Shown piece by piece: positions 8,375 to 16,065 of a DNA stretch of 52,548 nt. The translations under genes were made by a program, and so were the position numbers. The DNA comes from an uncultured Caryophanales bacterium (GTDB taxonomy: Bacteria > Bacillota_I > Bacilli_A > RF39 > UBA660), in the NCBI GenBank assembly GCA_946410555.1, contig CAMKAT010000007.1, positions 1 through 52,548 of the forward strand. Direction: 5' to 3'. A model generated the notes under the pieces. The model saw only the letters and a list, made by a program, of their open reading frames with translations. It was not told the DNA's origin and did no database searches. Each line of letters starts with the position of its first letter. Position 1 is the stretch's first letter.

Positions 8375-8953
8375 TTATTTCCAATTCTTAAAGTTGGGTT
8401 TTAATCCAAGTCTTTTTATTCGACTTTGTTTTCTAGATTCATTAACTTCGATATCTCTGATATTATCTAGAGCAATTTCAAAATACTTAGTTGCTAGTTT
8501 ATCATTAATATTAGGATGATTTTCTTTTATCTTATTATATATAGCATGTGCAAGATCTAAATCTACTACATAATCTTTAATTAAATCATATTCAAAACTT
8601 TGGTCACAAAAGCTTTCAGCCATAACGTTTTCATCTACAGATCTTAAGAATTTAGATTTACTTAATGCTTTTTCATTCATTCCGCATTTAATACAACCTA
8701 CACTGTAATAGTTTCTTCCTGTTGATTGATCTTTCTTCTTTTCAGTCATGACTGCTAAATGATTACAATTATTATATTCATTTAATTTTATTTCTCGATA
8801 TGTCTCATAAAGATCATCCATTACATTATCTAATTCTCTATTTAATCTTTTATAATCCATAACGTTACTATCCCGTTCAAGTTGCTTAATTCTTAAAGCA
8901 AGTTTTTCTTGTGTCTTTTTTAATGATTCATATTTATCACTTAATTCACTCAT
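8375..8953 (-). CDS. Coiled-coil protein with a zinc-ribbon-like motif
   Basis: 192 residues, not recognised. Residues 1-75 are a probable coiled coil (ELSDKYESLKKTQEKLALRI). The middle has 'NNCNH' followed about 25 residues later by 'VGCIKCGMNEKAL', a His/Cys set suited to binding zinc. The C-terminus is helical and basic (RKQSRIKRLGLKPNFKNWK). ATG 8953 with GGAGG five bases upstream is preferred over ATG 8965, which overlaps the site. First gene of the three-gene run with the HRDC-like and DUF1287 genes. No function proposed. Confidence 0.65.
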   Translation of the reverse strand: MSELSDKYESLKKTQEKLALRIKQLERDSNVMDYKRLNRELDNVMDDLYETYREIKLNEYNNCNHLAVMTEKKKDQSTGRNYYSVGCIKCGMNEKALSKSKFLRSVDENVMAESFCDQSFEYDLIKDYVVDLDLAHAIYNKIKENHPNINDKLATKYFEIALDNIRDIEVNESRKQSRIKRLGLKPNFKNWK

Positions 8954-8996
8954 AACGTCCTCCATAATTTCATTATACTATTAAACTATTATTTTT

Positions 8997-9025
8997 TGAT
9001 AAATTTTATTAAATATGTTACACTA
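8997..9025 (+). promoter_or_regulatory. Sigma-A-type promoter of the 9049 gene
   Basis: TTGATA (8997-9002), a 17-base spacer and TACACT (9020-9025), 24 bases before the start codon. Confidence 0.55.
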
Positions 9026-9048
9026 TTGCGAACCGGAGGAAAAAAATT

Positions 9049-9579
9049 ATGAATAAAAAAGAATTAAATAATTTAATTAAAAGATACAAAAACGACATGT
9101 CATGTGGTGATTTAAGACATATAGATGATTTAATTGCTGCGTTAGTTATAGATGATTTAACATATTTAAATGATTCAATATTAGTACAATATGGTATAAG
9201 TAATATATCTTTAGGATTATTATTAGGTGTAAAAGAAGATAAAAAATATAAAGTTCCTTCAAAAGATGAAGTAAGAACTTTAAAAAACAAATACGAAAGA
9301 AACATAAAGTTAAAATTATATAACTATACTAAACAAGAAGATGTAGCTGCTAATACATGGATCGATATGATGTTAACTACAGGAATGATATCTGAAAATG
9401 AAAAGATTATTCCTAGTGAATATGTATTAGGTAATTATGTTAAAGATTATCAATTATCTCAACTATTACCAATTGAACATAAAAAGTCTACTGGAACTTC
9501 AAAAGAATACATTATTTCTGGTAAAGGGTATAGTATTCAGGATTCAGTAAATAAAATATTAGATTTAAAGAAAAAATAA
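9049..9579 (+). CDS. Unknown cytoplasmic protein, the only rightward gene of the left arm
   Basis: 176 residues, not recognised. Soluble, charged and helical: N-terminal 'NKKELNNLIKRYKNDM', mid-region 'KEDKKYKVPSKDEVRTLKNKYERNIKLKLYNY', C-terminal 'GKGYSIQDSVNKILDLKKK'. GGAGG precedes the ATG and a sigma-A-type promoter lies upstream. It is transcribed against replication-fork movement, opposite to all its neighbours, and shares a bidirectional terminator with the convergent gene at 10466-9588. Base composition matches the neighbourhood, so recent transfer is not obvious. Confidence 0.7.
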   Translation: MNKKELNNLIKRYKNDMSCGDLRHIDDLIAALVIDDLTYLNDSILVQYGISNISLGLLLGVKEDKKYKVPSKDEVRTLKNKYERNIKLKLYNYTKQEDVAANTWIDMMLTTGMISENEKIIPSEYVLGNYVKDYQLSQLLPIEHKKSTGTSKEYIISGKGYSIQDSVNKILDLKKK

Positions 9580-9606
9580 TTCAGGAATTAATCCTGAATT
9601 TTTTTA
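9578..9606. terminator. Bidirectional terminator between convergent genes
   Basis: Nine-base stem AATTCAGGA / TCCTGAATT with a five-base loop, T-run to the right and A-run to the left, so it can serve both strands. Confidence 0.8.
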
Positions 9607-10466
9607 TTAATATATTTTAATGTTTTATTTGGTTCTTTAGTTTTAATGCTTCCATCTTTTTTAGATTGATAGAAACTAGGTAAATCTTCATAGGTATTTA
9701 CATTAATAGTTCCAATATAATCAATATTATCGTAATAATCCACTTTAGGATCTATATTTAAAAAATACTCTGTTACTTCTCTAGCCTTTTCTTTTGATTC
9801 GAATTCATAAGGAAGATTAAATAAATACTTACTTCCATTTATATTACAAGTTATAAATGATAACTTACCAGTATAAGTATAATATTCATTATTAAACTCT
9901 ATTACATCTATATTTAAGTCTTTAGAAGCTTCATGAATACTATATCCATTAGATATTTTATTATATTCACTTAAATAATAAATAGGATTTGTAATTGCAT
10001 ATAATCCATCAGATATAGGTTGCTTATAATTATTATAAGAAGATGCTTCATCTAAATGAATTTCTTTAATTCCATCTCCGTTAGTATCACTAAAGCAATT
10101 CTCTAATATATATTTTGAATTATCTATATTAATATCATCATGAGTATAATGATTAAATATACCAGCCATTCCCTCAAGAACAATAATCCATGCTATTAAA
10201 CGAGTTTTACCTATCATCTTTTCAACACTCTTGATTTCTTTGTTAACTAGTAATTCCCAAGGTTCTTCTTCTGAACCACCTTTTCCATTCTTATGACTTT
10301 TAGCATATTCTTTTAAATCAATACCTTTATAAGTTAATATTGTATCTTTATGTTTATAGTATAAAGAATATAATTTAAATAAAATATCATAGTTATACTC
10401 ATCTACAAAAATATCACTATCAAAGTTAATTACTTCTCTTACATCTAACTTTTTATAATTCTTCAT
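9588..10466 (-). CDS. Unknown cytoplasmic protein with an EF-hand-like loop
   Basis: About 292 residues, not recognised. No signal peptide. One short hydrophobic helix 'RLIAWIIVLEGMAGIF' near residue 90. 'DTNGDGIKEIHLDE' near residue 128 fits a calcium-binding Dx(N/D)xDG loop. The gene is monocistronic, between the bidirectional terminator and the next gene's terminator. A GTG at 10475 overlaps the GGGG site, so ATG 10466 is preferred. Confidence 0.6.
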   Translation of the reverse strand: MKNYKKLDVREVINFDSDIFVDEYNYDILFKLYSLYYKHKDTILTYKGIDLKEYAKSHKNGKGGSEEEPWELLVNKEIKSVEKMIGKTRLIAWIIVLEGMAGIFNHYTHDDINIDNSKYILENCFSDTNGDGIKEIHLDEASSYNNYKQPISDGLYAITNPIYYLSEYNKISNGYSIHEASKDLNIDVIEFNNEYYTYTGKLSFITCNINGSKYLFNLPYEFESKEKAREVTEYFLNIDPKVDYYDNIDYIGTINVNTYEDLPSFYQSKKDGSIKTKEPNKTLKYINKKIQD

Positions 10467-10516
10467 AATTAACACCCCTGTTTAGATGTATTATATAGAT
10501 TACTATATTAAAGTCA

Positions 10517-10541
10517 ATAAAAAAGAACCTTAAAGGTTCTT
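10517..10541 (-). terminator. Terminator after the 10999-10547 gene
   Basis: AAGAACCT / AGGTTCTT inverted repeat at 10523-10541 with a T-run on the minus strand. Confidence 0.75.
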
Positions 10542-10546
10542 ATTAT

Positions 10547-10999
10547 TTATCTATGCTTAAATCCTTGTTCTTCTTGAATATCTTGTGATTGAGTTGTTGA
10601 CCCAGAGCCTTCAATTATTGTTCTCATATTAGCTTTTAACCATGCTAATTGATCATCTACTACTTGATTATCATTATTGATACTATTATTTAATTCTGAA
10701 TTATCGATAATACTATTATTATAATCATTGTCATCAAGATCAAAGAATCTACTACTAAGTTCTTTCTTTACGTCCTCTAAAACACTTTCCTTGGTTACAT
10801 TAAGACCTTCGGAGTTAAAACCTCTAATTGCAGATTCAAGCATTCCTTCAAATAATAAGGGATGATTAGTTTTCATATCAGCTAATCTTCTAATAGATGA
10901 TCTGTATCTTGTCATAACATTATTTTGATGTTCTTTATACAATTGTTCAGGACTATTTCCTAATTCCATTCCTTTTTTACTAAAACCTTCTAAATTCAT
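10547..10999 (-). CDS. Unknown small acidic protein
   Basis: About 150 residues, not recognised. The N-terminal half is helical and mixed-charge (SPEQLYKEHQNNVMTRYRSS); residues 90-115 are Asn/Asp-rich and disordered (DNDYNNSIIDNSELNNSINN); the C-terminal part contains 'DDQLAWLKANMRTIIEG'. Likely cytoplasmic. GTG 11008 overlaps the AGGAT site, so ATG 10999 is chosen. Its own terminator separates it from the next gene. Confidence 0.6.
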   Translation of the reverse strand: MNLEGFSKKGMELGNSPEQLYKEHQNNVMTRYRSSIRRLADMKTNHPLLFEGMLESAIRGFNSEGLNVTKESVLEDVKKELSSRFFDLDDNDYNNSIIDNSELNNSINNDNQVVDDQLAWLKANMRTIIEGSGSTTQSQDIQEEQGFKHR

Positions 11000-11084
11000 A
11001 ATTATCACATCCTATTTAATCTAATAATAACATATCTGGTTTTATTTACTTTAAATGTATTTTTATTTTACATTTAATATTCAA

Positions 11085-11114
11085 TAAAAAATCAATCCTA
11101 AATTAAGGATTGAT
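11085..11114 (-). terminator. Terminator of tmRNA
   Basis: ATCAATCC / GGATTGAT stem (11091-11114) with T-run on the minus strand, about 35 bases beyond the CCA end of tmRNA. Confidence 0.75.
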
Positions 11115-11150
11115 ATCTATATAAATGAACTTAAGTTCAATAATAATCAA

Positions 11151-11521
11151 TGGTGGAGCCGGGGAGATTTGAACTCCCGTCCAAATTACTCATATATTAG
11201 CTTCTACAAGTTTAGTTAGAAATAAAGTTTCATAAATCCAAAAGTATCTAACAAACTAAGATTTACTATTCCTAATAAAATTCATTACTACAACTTAGGA
11301 CGAGAAGTAATAATATATTCCGTATATATGAACCCATAAAATAACTACGGAAGATTATCCTATGAGCACTCCATCACAATCTGTATGTGAAGGCTTTCGA
11401 CTAGGCGAAAGCTAAAGTCATATTACTGTTATTGTCAGTTAATTTTAATTGTTGGTAATTAGGTTACCGACCACTTGCAACTAATACAGGACTGTAATCT
11501 GTCGAAACCAATTACGACCCC
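11151..11521 (-). ncRNA. ssrA: Transfer-messenger RNA (tmRNA)
   Basis: About 371 nt. The 5' end GGGGTCGTAATTGGTTTCGA and the 3' end with T-loop 'GGGAGTTCAAATCTCCCC' and GGCTCCACCA pair as the tRNA-like domain (CCA encoded). It rescues stalled ribosomes with SmpB and tags the nascent peptide. The candidate tag frame lies at 11401-11436: GAC at RNA position 86 to TAG at 119-121 reads DNNSNMTLAFA. The resume codon is inferred from its position (about 86-90 in other tmRNAs) and from the AFA ending, which also occurs in mollicute tags. The gap 11000-11566 holds nothing else apart from the flanking terminators. Confidence 0.95.
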
Positions 11522-11540
11522 ATATGTGAATAAATAATAA

Positions 11541-11572
11541 CATAAAAATAGTCATTTAGCAAATGACTATTT
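11541..11572 (-). terminator. Terminator after the DivIC-type gene
   Basis: AATAGTCATTT / AAATGACTATT stem with loop AGC, followed on the minus strand by a T-rich run. Confidence 0.75.
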
Positions 11573-11854
11573 ATTAGTTTCAATATCGATTATCTTTTCA
11601 CCTTCGGAAGTATAAAGATATTTTTCTCTAGCATATTTAGCTACATACTCAGGGTCTTGAAGTTTGTTTACTTGTCCAGATAAATCATATTCTTGATCTA
11701 CAAGACGCTCATACTTCTCATTTAACTCTTGAACTTTTTGCTCATTATGATAGATTTGGGTCCAAATATTAAAGCATGAAAAACCAAGCATTGCTAAAAT
11801 GCCTACGATTAAGAAAAGATAAAAGGTAATTCTTAATTTATATTTCTTCACCAT
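11567..11854 (-). CDS. divIC: Septum formation initiator (DivIC/FtsB family)
   Basis: 95 residues, the classic layout: short basic cytoplasmic N-terminus (MVKKYKLR), one membrane helix (about residues 9-30), then an extracytoplasmic coiled coil (NEQKVQELNEKYERLVDQ) and the conserved 'DPEYVAKYAREKYLY' motif. DivIC acts with FtsL and DivIB in divisome assembly. The position near spoVG, mfd and pth agrees with Bacilli gene order. A longer frame from GTG 11860 adds two residues. Confident for family; DivIC versus FtsL-like is judged from the motif. Confidence 0.85.
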   Translation of the reverse strand: MVKKYKLRITFYLFLIVGILAMLGFSCFNIWTQIYHNEQKVQELNEKYERLVDQEYDLSGQVNKLQDPEYVAKYAREKYLYTSEGEKIIDIETNK

Positions 11855-11937
11855 GCTCACCCACTTTAAATATAATATACCCTATAATAATGTACATTAG
11901 TATTTATACAATTTAAAGCAAGTTGACATTAATTTGT

Positions 11938-11965
11938 ACAAAAAAAGATGGTTTAAAACCATCTT
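11938..11965 (-). terminator. Terminator of spoVG
   Basis: AAGATGGTTT / AAACCATCTT stem and a run of seven T on the minus strand. Confidence 0.8.
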
Positions 11966-12239
11966 ATTCTTCTTCAGCTTTTGCTAATTCTTTTTTATAT
12001 TCTTCGATAATAGCGTCACTGAACATTTGACGAGCTTCTTGGTTGATTGGATGAGCTATATCTTTATATTCTCCTTCTCCAATTTGTTTGCTTGGCATAG
12101 CCAAGAATAAACCATTGTCTCCTTCTAGGATTCTGATGTCATGTACAGCAAACATATCATCTAATGTTACTGATGCAAAACCTCTCATCTTAGAATTTTC
12201 CTTTTCAACTACACGCACTCTTACGTTTGTTATTTTCAT
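11964..12239 (-). CDS. spoVG: Regulator SpoVG
   Basis: 91 residues, a full-length SpoVG: '[11 protein letters not shown]', '[22 protein letters not shown]', '[10 protein letters not shown]', '[19 protein letters not shown]'. SpoVG is a small nucleic-acid-binding protein that affects septation and many post-transcriptional targets in Bacilli, and it occurs in non-sporulating species as well, so it is no proof of sporulation. AAGGTGAGG precedes the ATG, and a sigma-A-type promoter and terminator make it monocistronic. Confidence 0.97.
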   Translation of the reverse strand: MKITNVRVRVVEKENSKMRGFASVTLDDMFAVHDIRILEGDNGLFLAMPSKQIGEGEYKDIAHPINQEARQMFSDAIIEEYKKELAKAEEE

Positions 12240-12272
12240 CGAGCCTCACCTTTCCTATATATTTATACTTTC

Positions 12273-12301
12273 ATTATAGATTAAAAGGTTTTAAAAAGCA
12301 A
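12273..12301 (-). promoter_or_regulatory. Promoter of spoVG
   Basis: On the minus strand TTGCTT (12301-12296), a 17-base spacer and TATAAT (12278-12273), just downstream of the rsmA stop codon. Confidence 0.65.
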
Positions 12302-13087
12302 TTAAAATAGTTTATTACATAAATCTACAAAAATTGTATAATCTAATTCTTCTGCTCTATGAGTAATATCTAATTTATAATCACTTAATATTTCATTAAC
12401 TTTGTCTAAATCGTAATTTCTTAAGTTATTTCTTAAGTTTTTACGTTTAAATTGAAAAGAATCTCTAACTAGTCTATCAAACTTCTTCATATCTACTTGT
12501 TTTCTTTCAACTTTTTGATTTAAAGAAATTACAACAGAATCTACATTTGGTGATGGATTAAAACATTTTCTTCCTACGATAAACTCTTGTTTAATATTAA
12601 AGTAATAATTTAAGAATACTGTTATTGAACCATATTCTCTAGTATTTGGTTTAGAAGCAAAACGTTCTCCAACTTCTTTTTGAACCATAAATACCATTTT
12701 CTTAACATTAACTTCTTCTTTAATAATCTTTTCGATAATAGGAGTAGTAATGTAATATGGTAAATTACCTACGATATATAGATTCTTATACTCTATATCT
12801 TTAATATCTTCTTGAATATTAGCGGTTAGGAAATCTTTATAAACAATCTTTGTCTTTTCATTTTCTAATGGTAAAAGATATTCTTTTGTATCCTCATCAA
12901 TTTCATAACATATAAGTTTAGCGTTCTTTTTTACTAATCTTTTAGTTAATGCACCTGCACCTGGACCTATTTCAATAATTAAGTCATCGGAATCAGCATT
13001 GATTAGGTCTACGATTCTTTGTGTTTTATCTTTATCAATTAAAAAGTTTTGTCCAAATTTCTTTTTAAAATTAAAATTCTTATTCAT
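12302..13087 (-). CDS. rsmA: 16S rRNA (adenine1518-N6/adenine1519-N6)-dimethyltransferase RsmA (KsgA)
   Basis: 261 residues. SAM-binding motif 'LIIEIGPGAGALTKRL' near residues 37-52, motif IV 'GNLPYYITTPII' and the N-terminal 'KKFGQNFLID' are diagnostic. It dimethylates two adjacent adenines in helix 45 of 16S rRNA late in small-subunit assembly. Its ATG overlaps the end of tatD by eight bases. In Bacillus rnmV (RNase M5) lies between tatD and rsmA; it is missing from this position here. Normal length and all motifs intact. Confidence 0.97.
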   Translation of the reverse strand: MNKNFNFKKKFGQNFLIDKDKTQRIVDLINADSDDLIIEIGPGAGALTKRLVKKNAKLICYEIDEDTKEYLLPLENEKTKIVYKDFLTANIQEDIKDIEYKNLYIVGNLPYYITTPIIEKIIKEEVNVKKMVFMVQKEVGERFASKPNTREYGSITVFLNYYFNIKQEFIVGRKCFNPSPNVDSVVISLNQKVERKQVDMKKFDRLVRDSFQFKRKNLRNNLRNYDLDKVNEILSDYKLDITHRAEELDYTIFVDLCNKLF

Positions 13088-13847
13088 TTATATCACCTAT
13101 ATTAAATAATTTATTAATATTGTTTTCAGTTTGTTTAGAAACTTCTTCGATAGAAATACCTTTTAGATTAGCTAGGAAATTCGCAATCAAAGGAATATTC
13201 GCTGGTTCATTAGTTTCTCCCCTTTTTGGAGTTGGTGCTAAGAATGGAGAGTCAGTTTCTAAAAGTAATCTATCTAATGGTAGTTTTACTATTACATCTT
13301 TAATGTTAGCATTCTTAAATGTTAATACTCCACCAACACCTATATAGTACCCAAGTTTTAAATAGATTTCTGCAGTTTCTAAAGATCCTGAGAAACAATG
13401 AATGTATCCGATAACCTCAGGATACTCTTTTAAGATATCAATAGTATCTTTAGTAGCTTCTCTTGAATGGATTATTACTGGTCTTTTATACTTTTTAGCA
13501 AGTTCCATTTGATGTCTTAACATTTCATGTTGTTTTTCCTTTGTTTCTTTAGTCCAATAATAATCTAGTCCAATTTCTCCGATTGCAATAAATTTAGGAT
13601 TATCCTTATTAGCCTCTACAATTCTATCTAATTCCGATAAATCCTCATCAACATTTTCAGGATGAACTCCTAAACAGCAATATACATTATCATATTTACT
13701 AGATATCTCTATTACTTCATAACAAGAAGATATAGAATCTGCATCTATAATAATTCTATTAACATTATTATCTTTAGCATTTTTTATAACACTTTCTATA
13801 TCATCATAAAATTCTTTAGTTATATGTGCATGACTATCAGTAAACAT
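13080..13847 (-). CDS. tatD: TatD-family metal-dependent hydrolase (YabD)
   Basis: 255 residues, amidohydrolase barrel. Metal ligands are visible: 'DSHAHI' at the N-terminus, Glu in 'IGEIGLDYYW', 'IIHSREA', 'IHCFSG' and Asp in 'LLETDSPFLAP'. TatD proteins are 3'-5' DNA/RNA exonucleases or D-aminoacyl-tRNA-type hydrolases; the exact substrate is uncertain. GAGGTG precedes the ATG at 13847. Forms an operon with metG upstream and rsmA downstream, as in Bacillus. Confidence 0.95.
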   Translation of the reverse strand: MFTDSHAHITKEFYDDIESVIKNAKDNNVNRIIIDADSISSCYEVIEISSKYDNVYCCLGVHPENVDEDLSELDRIVEANKDNPKFIAIGEIGLDYYWTKETKEKQHEMLRHQMELAKKYKRPVIIHSREATKDTIDILKEYPEVIGYIHCFSGSLETAEIYLKLGYYIGVGGVLTFKNANIKDVIVKLPLDRLLLETDSPFLAPTPKRGETNEPANIPLIANFLANLKGISIEEVSKQTENNINKLFNIGDINE

Positions 13848-13875
13848 GTATTTCACCTCGCAAGTAGTATAACAT

Positions 13876-13902
13876 AAAAAAACATCTCTAAAAAGAGATG
13901 TT
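13876..13902 (-). terminator. Terminator after metG
   Basis: AACATCTCT / AGAGATGTT stem with a run of seven T on the minus strand. It separates metG from tatD, so tatD may depend on readthrough or a local promoter. Confidence 0.75.
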
Positions 13903-15445
13903 ATTTTGTAGTGTCAATTCTAGCAAATAAGATTTCAGGACTATTTAATTTAGTTCCTGATACAAATTTACCAAATTCTTTAGTAGATTCATAATCTTTG
14001 ATATCAGTATTTATTTGAGCAAAGATCTTTTCAGCAGTCTCAGGTAAGAAAGCTTGTAAGTATACAGCACATACTCTGATTGCTTCGATTAAGTTATAAA
14101 GAACAGTATTTAATCTATCTAACTTAGTTTCATCTTTTGCTAAAGCCCAAGGCATAGTAATATCGATATATTTATTAGCTGCTCTTAGAACTTCAAAGAT
14201 GTCATCAATAGAATCAGCAATTCTTAATTTATCCATATGATTCTTAACTTTTTCATTTAAACCTTCACATAGAGAAATAAGTTCATTATCTTCTTCATCT
14301 ACTTTAACATTAGTATTAGTTACAATACCATCAAAGTATTTATTTGACATTGAAATAGTTCTATTAACTAAATTTCCTAAGATATTAGCTAAGTCTGAAT
14401 TAATTCTTTCAACTAATAGATCTTCAGAGAATACTCCATCAGCTGCAAAAGGTATTTCATGTAAGAAGAAATATCTTAAAGCATCTACACTATATTTATT
14501 AGCAATATCATCAGCATAAACTACATTACCCTTAGACTTACTCATCTTACCATCGCTCATAATTAACCAAGGATGTCCAAATACTTGTTTTGGCATTGGT
14601 AAATCTAAACTAAATAAGAAGCATGGCCAATAAATAGTATGGAATCTAATAATATCCTTACCAATTAAATGTAAGTCTGCAGGCCATTTCTTTTTGAATT
14701 CTTCAGTTTCATTTCCATCTACATCATAACCAATGTTAGTAATATAATTAGTTAATGCATCTAACCAAACATATACAACATGTTTAGGGTCAAAATCTAC
14801 TGGAATTCCCCAGCTAAATGCAGTACGAGATACACATAAATCTTGTAATCCTGGTTTGATGAAGTTATTTAACATTTCATTCTTTCTTGCTTCTGGTTGA
14901 ATAAAGTCTGGATGTGATTCAATGAATTCCTCTAATTGTTTTTGATATTTAGATAGTTTAAAGAAGTATGATTCTTCACTCTTCTTTTCTACATCTCTAC
15001 CACAATCAGGACATTTACCATCAACTAATTGAGATTCAGTCCAGAATGATTCACAAGGAGTACAATACCATCCTTCGTATTTACCTAGATAGATATCTCC
15101 TTTATCGTACATTTTCTTAAAGATATGTTGAACAACTTCTTCATGATGTTTATCTGTAGTTCTTACAAACTTATCATATGAAGTATTCATTAAATCCCAA
15201 ATGTTTTTGATTTCACCTGCAACTCCATCAACGAATTCTTGAGGTGTTACTCCAGCTTCTTTTGCTTTTAATTCGATTTTTTCACCATGTTCATCAGTAC
15301 CAGTTTGTAGATAAACATCGTATCCTTCAAGTCTTTTATTTCTAGCAATTGCATCAGCAAGTACGATTTCATATGTATTTCCAATATGAGGTTTACCTGA
15401 TGTATAAGCGATTGCTGTAGAAATATAATATTTTTCCTTTTCCAT
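13901..15445 (-). CDS. metG: Methionyl-tRNA synthetase
   Basis: 514 residues. HIGH-type motif 'HIGN' at 20-23, KMSKS motif 'KMSKSKGN' near residue 300 and a single-knuckle zinc site (Cys128, Cys131, Cys145, Cys148: 'CTPC...CPDC'). It charges tRNA-Met for initiation and elongation. It lacks the C-terminal EMAP/Trbp111 dimerisation domain found in many MetRS of about 650 residues, ending soon after the anticodon-binding helices. AAGAAGGT precedes the ATG. It is controlled by the T-box leader directly upstream. Confidence 0.97.
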   Translation of the reverse strand: MEKEKYYISTAIAYTSGKPHIGNTYEIVLADAIARNKRLEGYDVYLQTGTDEHGEKIELKAKEAGVTPQEFVDGVAGEIKNIWDLMNTSYDKFVRTTDKHHEEVVQHIFKKMYDKGDIYLGKYEGWYCTPCESFWTESQLVDGKCPDCGRDVEKKSEESYFFKLSKYQKQLEEFIESHPDFIQPEARKNEMLNNFIKPGLQDLCVSRTAFSWGIPVDFDPKHVVYVWLDALTNYITNIGYDVDGNETEEFKKKWPADLHLIGKDIIRFHTIYWPCFLFSLDLPMPKQVFGHPWLIMSDGKMSKSKGNVVYADDIANKYSVDALRYFFLHEIPFAADGVFSEDLLVERINSDLANILGNLVNRTISMSNKYFDGIVTNTNVKVDEEDNELISLCEGLNEKVKNHMDKLRIADSIDDIFEVLRAANKYIDITMPWALAKDETKLDRLNTVLYNLIEAIRVCAVYLQAFLPETAEKIFAQINTDIKDYESTKEFGKFVSGTKLNSPEILFARIDTTK

Positions 15446-15468
15446 CTTTTTACCTTCTTTCTAATAAA

Positions 15469-15673
15469 AAAAGTCATGAACTAAGGTTTAAGGACGAGTG
15501 TATTACCCGCGGTACCACCTTAATTCATGACTTATCATGCAACTTTAAATTTATAACGTAATTACCCGATTTAAACTCCAGAGCCATGTTCATAAATACT
15601 CCCTATTCCTTTTCACCAACCAGGAACTCTCTACGCGTCTTGTATTTACTACTCTTTCCTTCGCCGTTTAACA
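15469..15673 (-). promoter_or_regulatory. T-box riboswitch upstream of metG
   Basis: Minus-strand leader with the invariant T-box sequence AAGGTGGTACCGCGGGTAAT (about 15501-15520), 'CGTCCTT', and a Stem I with AGAGAG and GGTGAAAAGGAATAG. The candidate specifier is ATG at 15593-15591 in 'AGTATTTATGAACATGG', which fits methionine. The leader ends in a terminator hairpin AGTCATGAA...TTCATGACT plus a T-run (15470-15535) that is mutually exclusive with the T-box antiterminator. Uncharged tRNA-Met should favour readthrough into metG (established T-box mechanism). Confidence 0.95.
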
Positions 15674-15708
15674 CTTGTTAATATATCATATTATTTTATT
15701 TTTAACAA

Positions 15709-16011
15709 TTATTTTTTTCTAGCATTAAATTTGAATTTATTTTTAAAATGATTTTGTTCTATTTCTTTAATTGTTTCTATGTCTCTTATATCAAAATAGA
15801 TATCATCATTATATTTATCAAATTCAGTATCATTACAGTATTCATTTTGTAATAATGCGTATTTAACTATTTCTAATAAATTAGGATTTTTTAAATTACT
15901 TTTGTATGCATTAGCAAATACATTTCCTGTCTTTGGATTATAAGTGAAATTAACATAAGCTACTGGTTCACCATTATCTAAAACATATATGTTTGCATAT
16001 TTATATTCCAT
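15709..16011 (-). CDS. Unknown small protein
   Basis: 100 residues, not recognised. Starts MEYKYANIYVLDNGEPVAYVNFTYNP, alternating strands, then a helix 'NLLEIVKYALLQNEY' and a basic C-terminus (KNKFKFNARKK). Cytoplasmic. GGAGGG precedes the ATG. It lies between the metG T-box and the next small gene with no terminator of its own that I can see. No function proposed. Confidence 0.6.
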   Translation of the reverse strand: MEYKYANIYVLDNGEPVAYVNFTYNPKTGNVFANAYKSNLKNPNLLEIVKYALLQNEYCNDTEFDKYNDDIYFDIRDIETIKEIEQNHFKNKFKFNARKK

Positions 16012-16065
16012 ATATATCCCTCCATACGGACATATATATTAGCACTTTATTATCAAATATACAAG

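Noticed and set aside
9018..9305. Leftward 95-codon frame opposite the 9049 gene
   Set aside because: Phe/Leu/Ser-rich antisense translation typical of the complement of a Lys/Asn-rich gene; the plus-strand frame has promoter and ribosome-binding site.
11151..11180. A tRNA gene at the T-loop-like sequence near 11160
   Set aside because: It is the 3' tRNA-like half of tmRNA; the matching 5' half lies 330 bases away.
11964..12239. SpoVG as evidence of endospore formation
   Set aside because: SpoVG is common in non-sporulating Bacilli, and no spore-specific gene occurs in the window.
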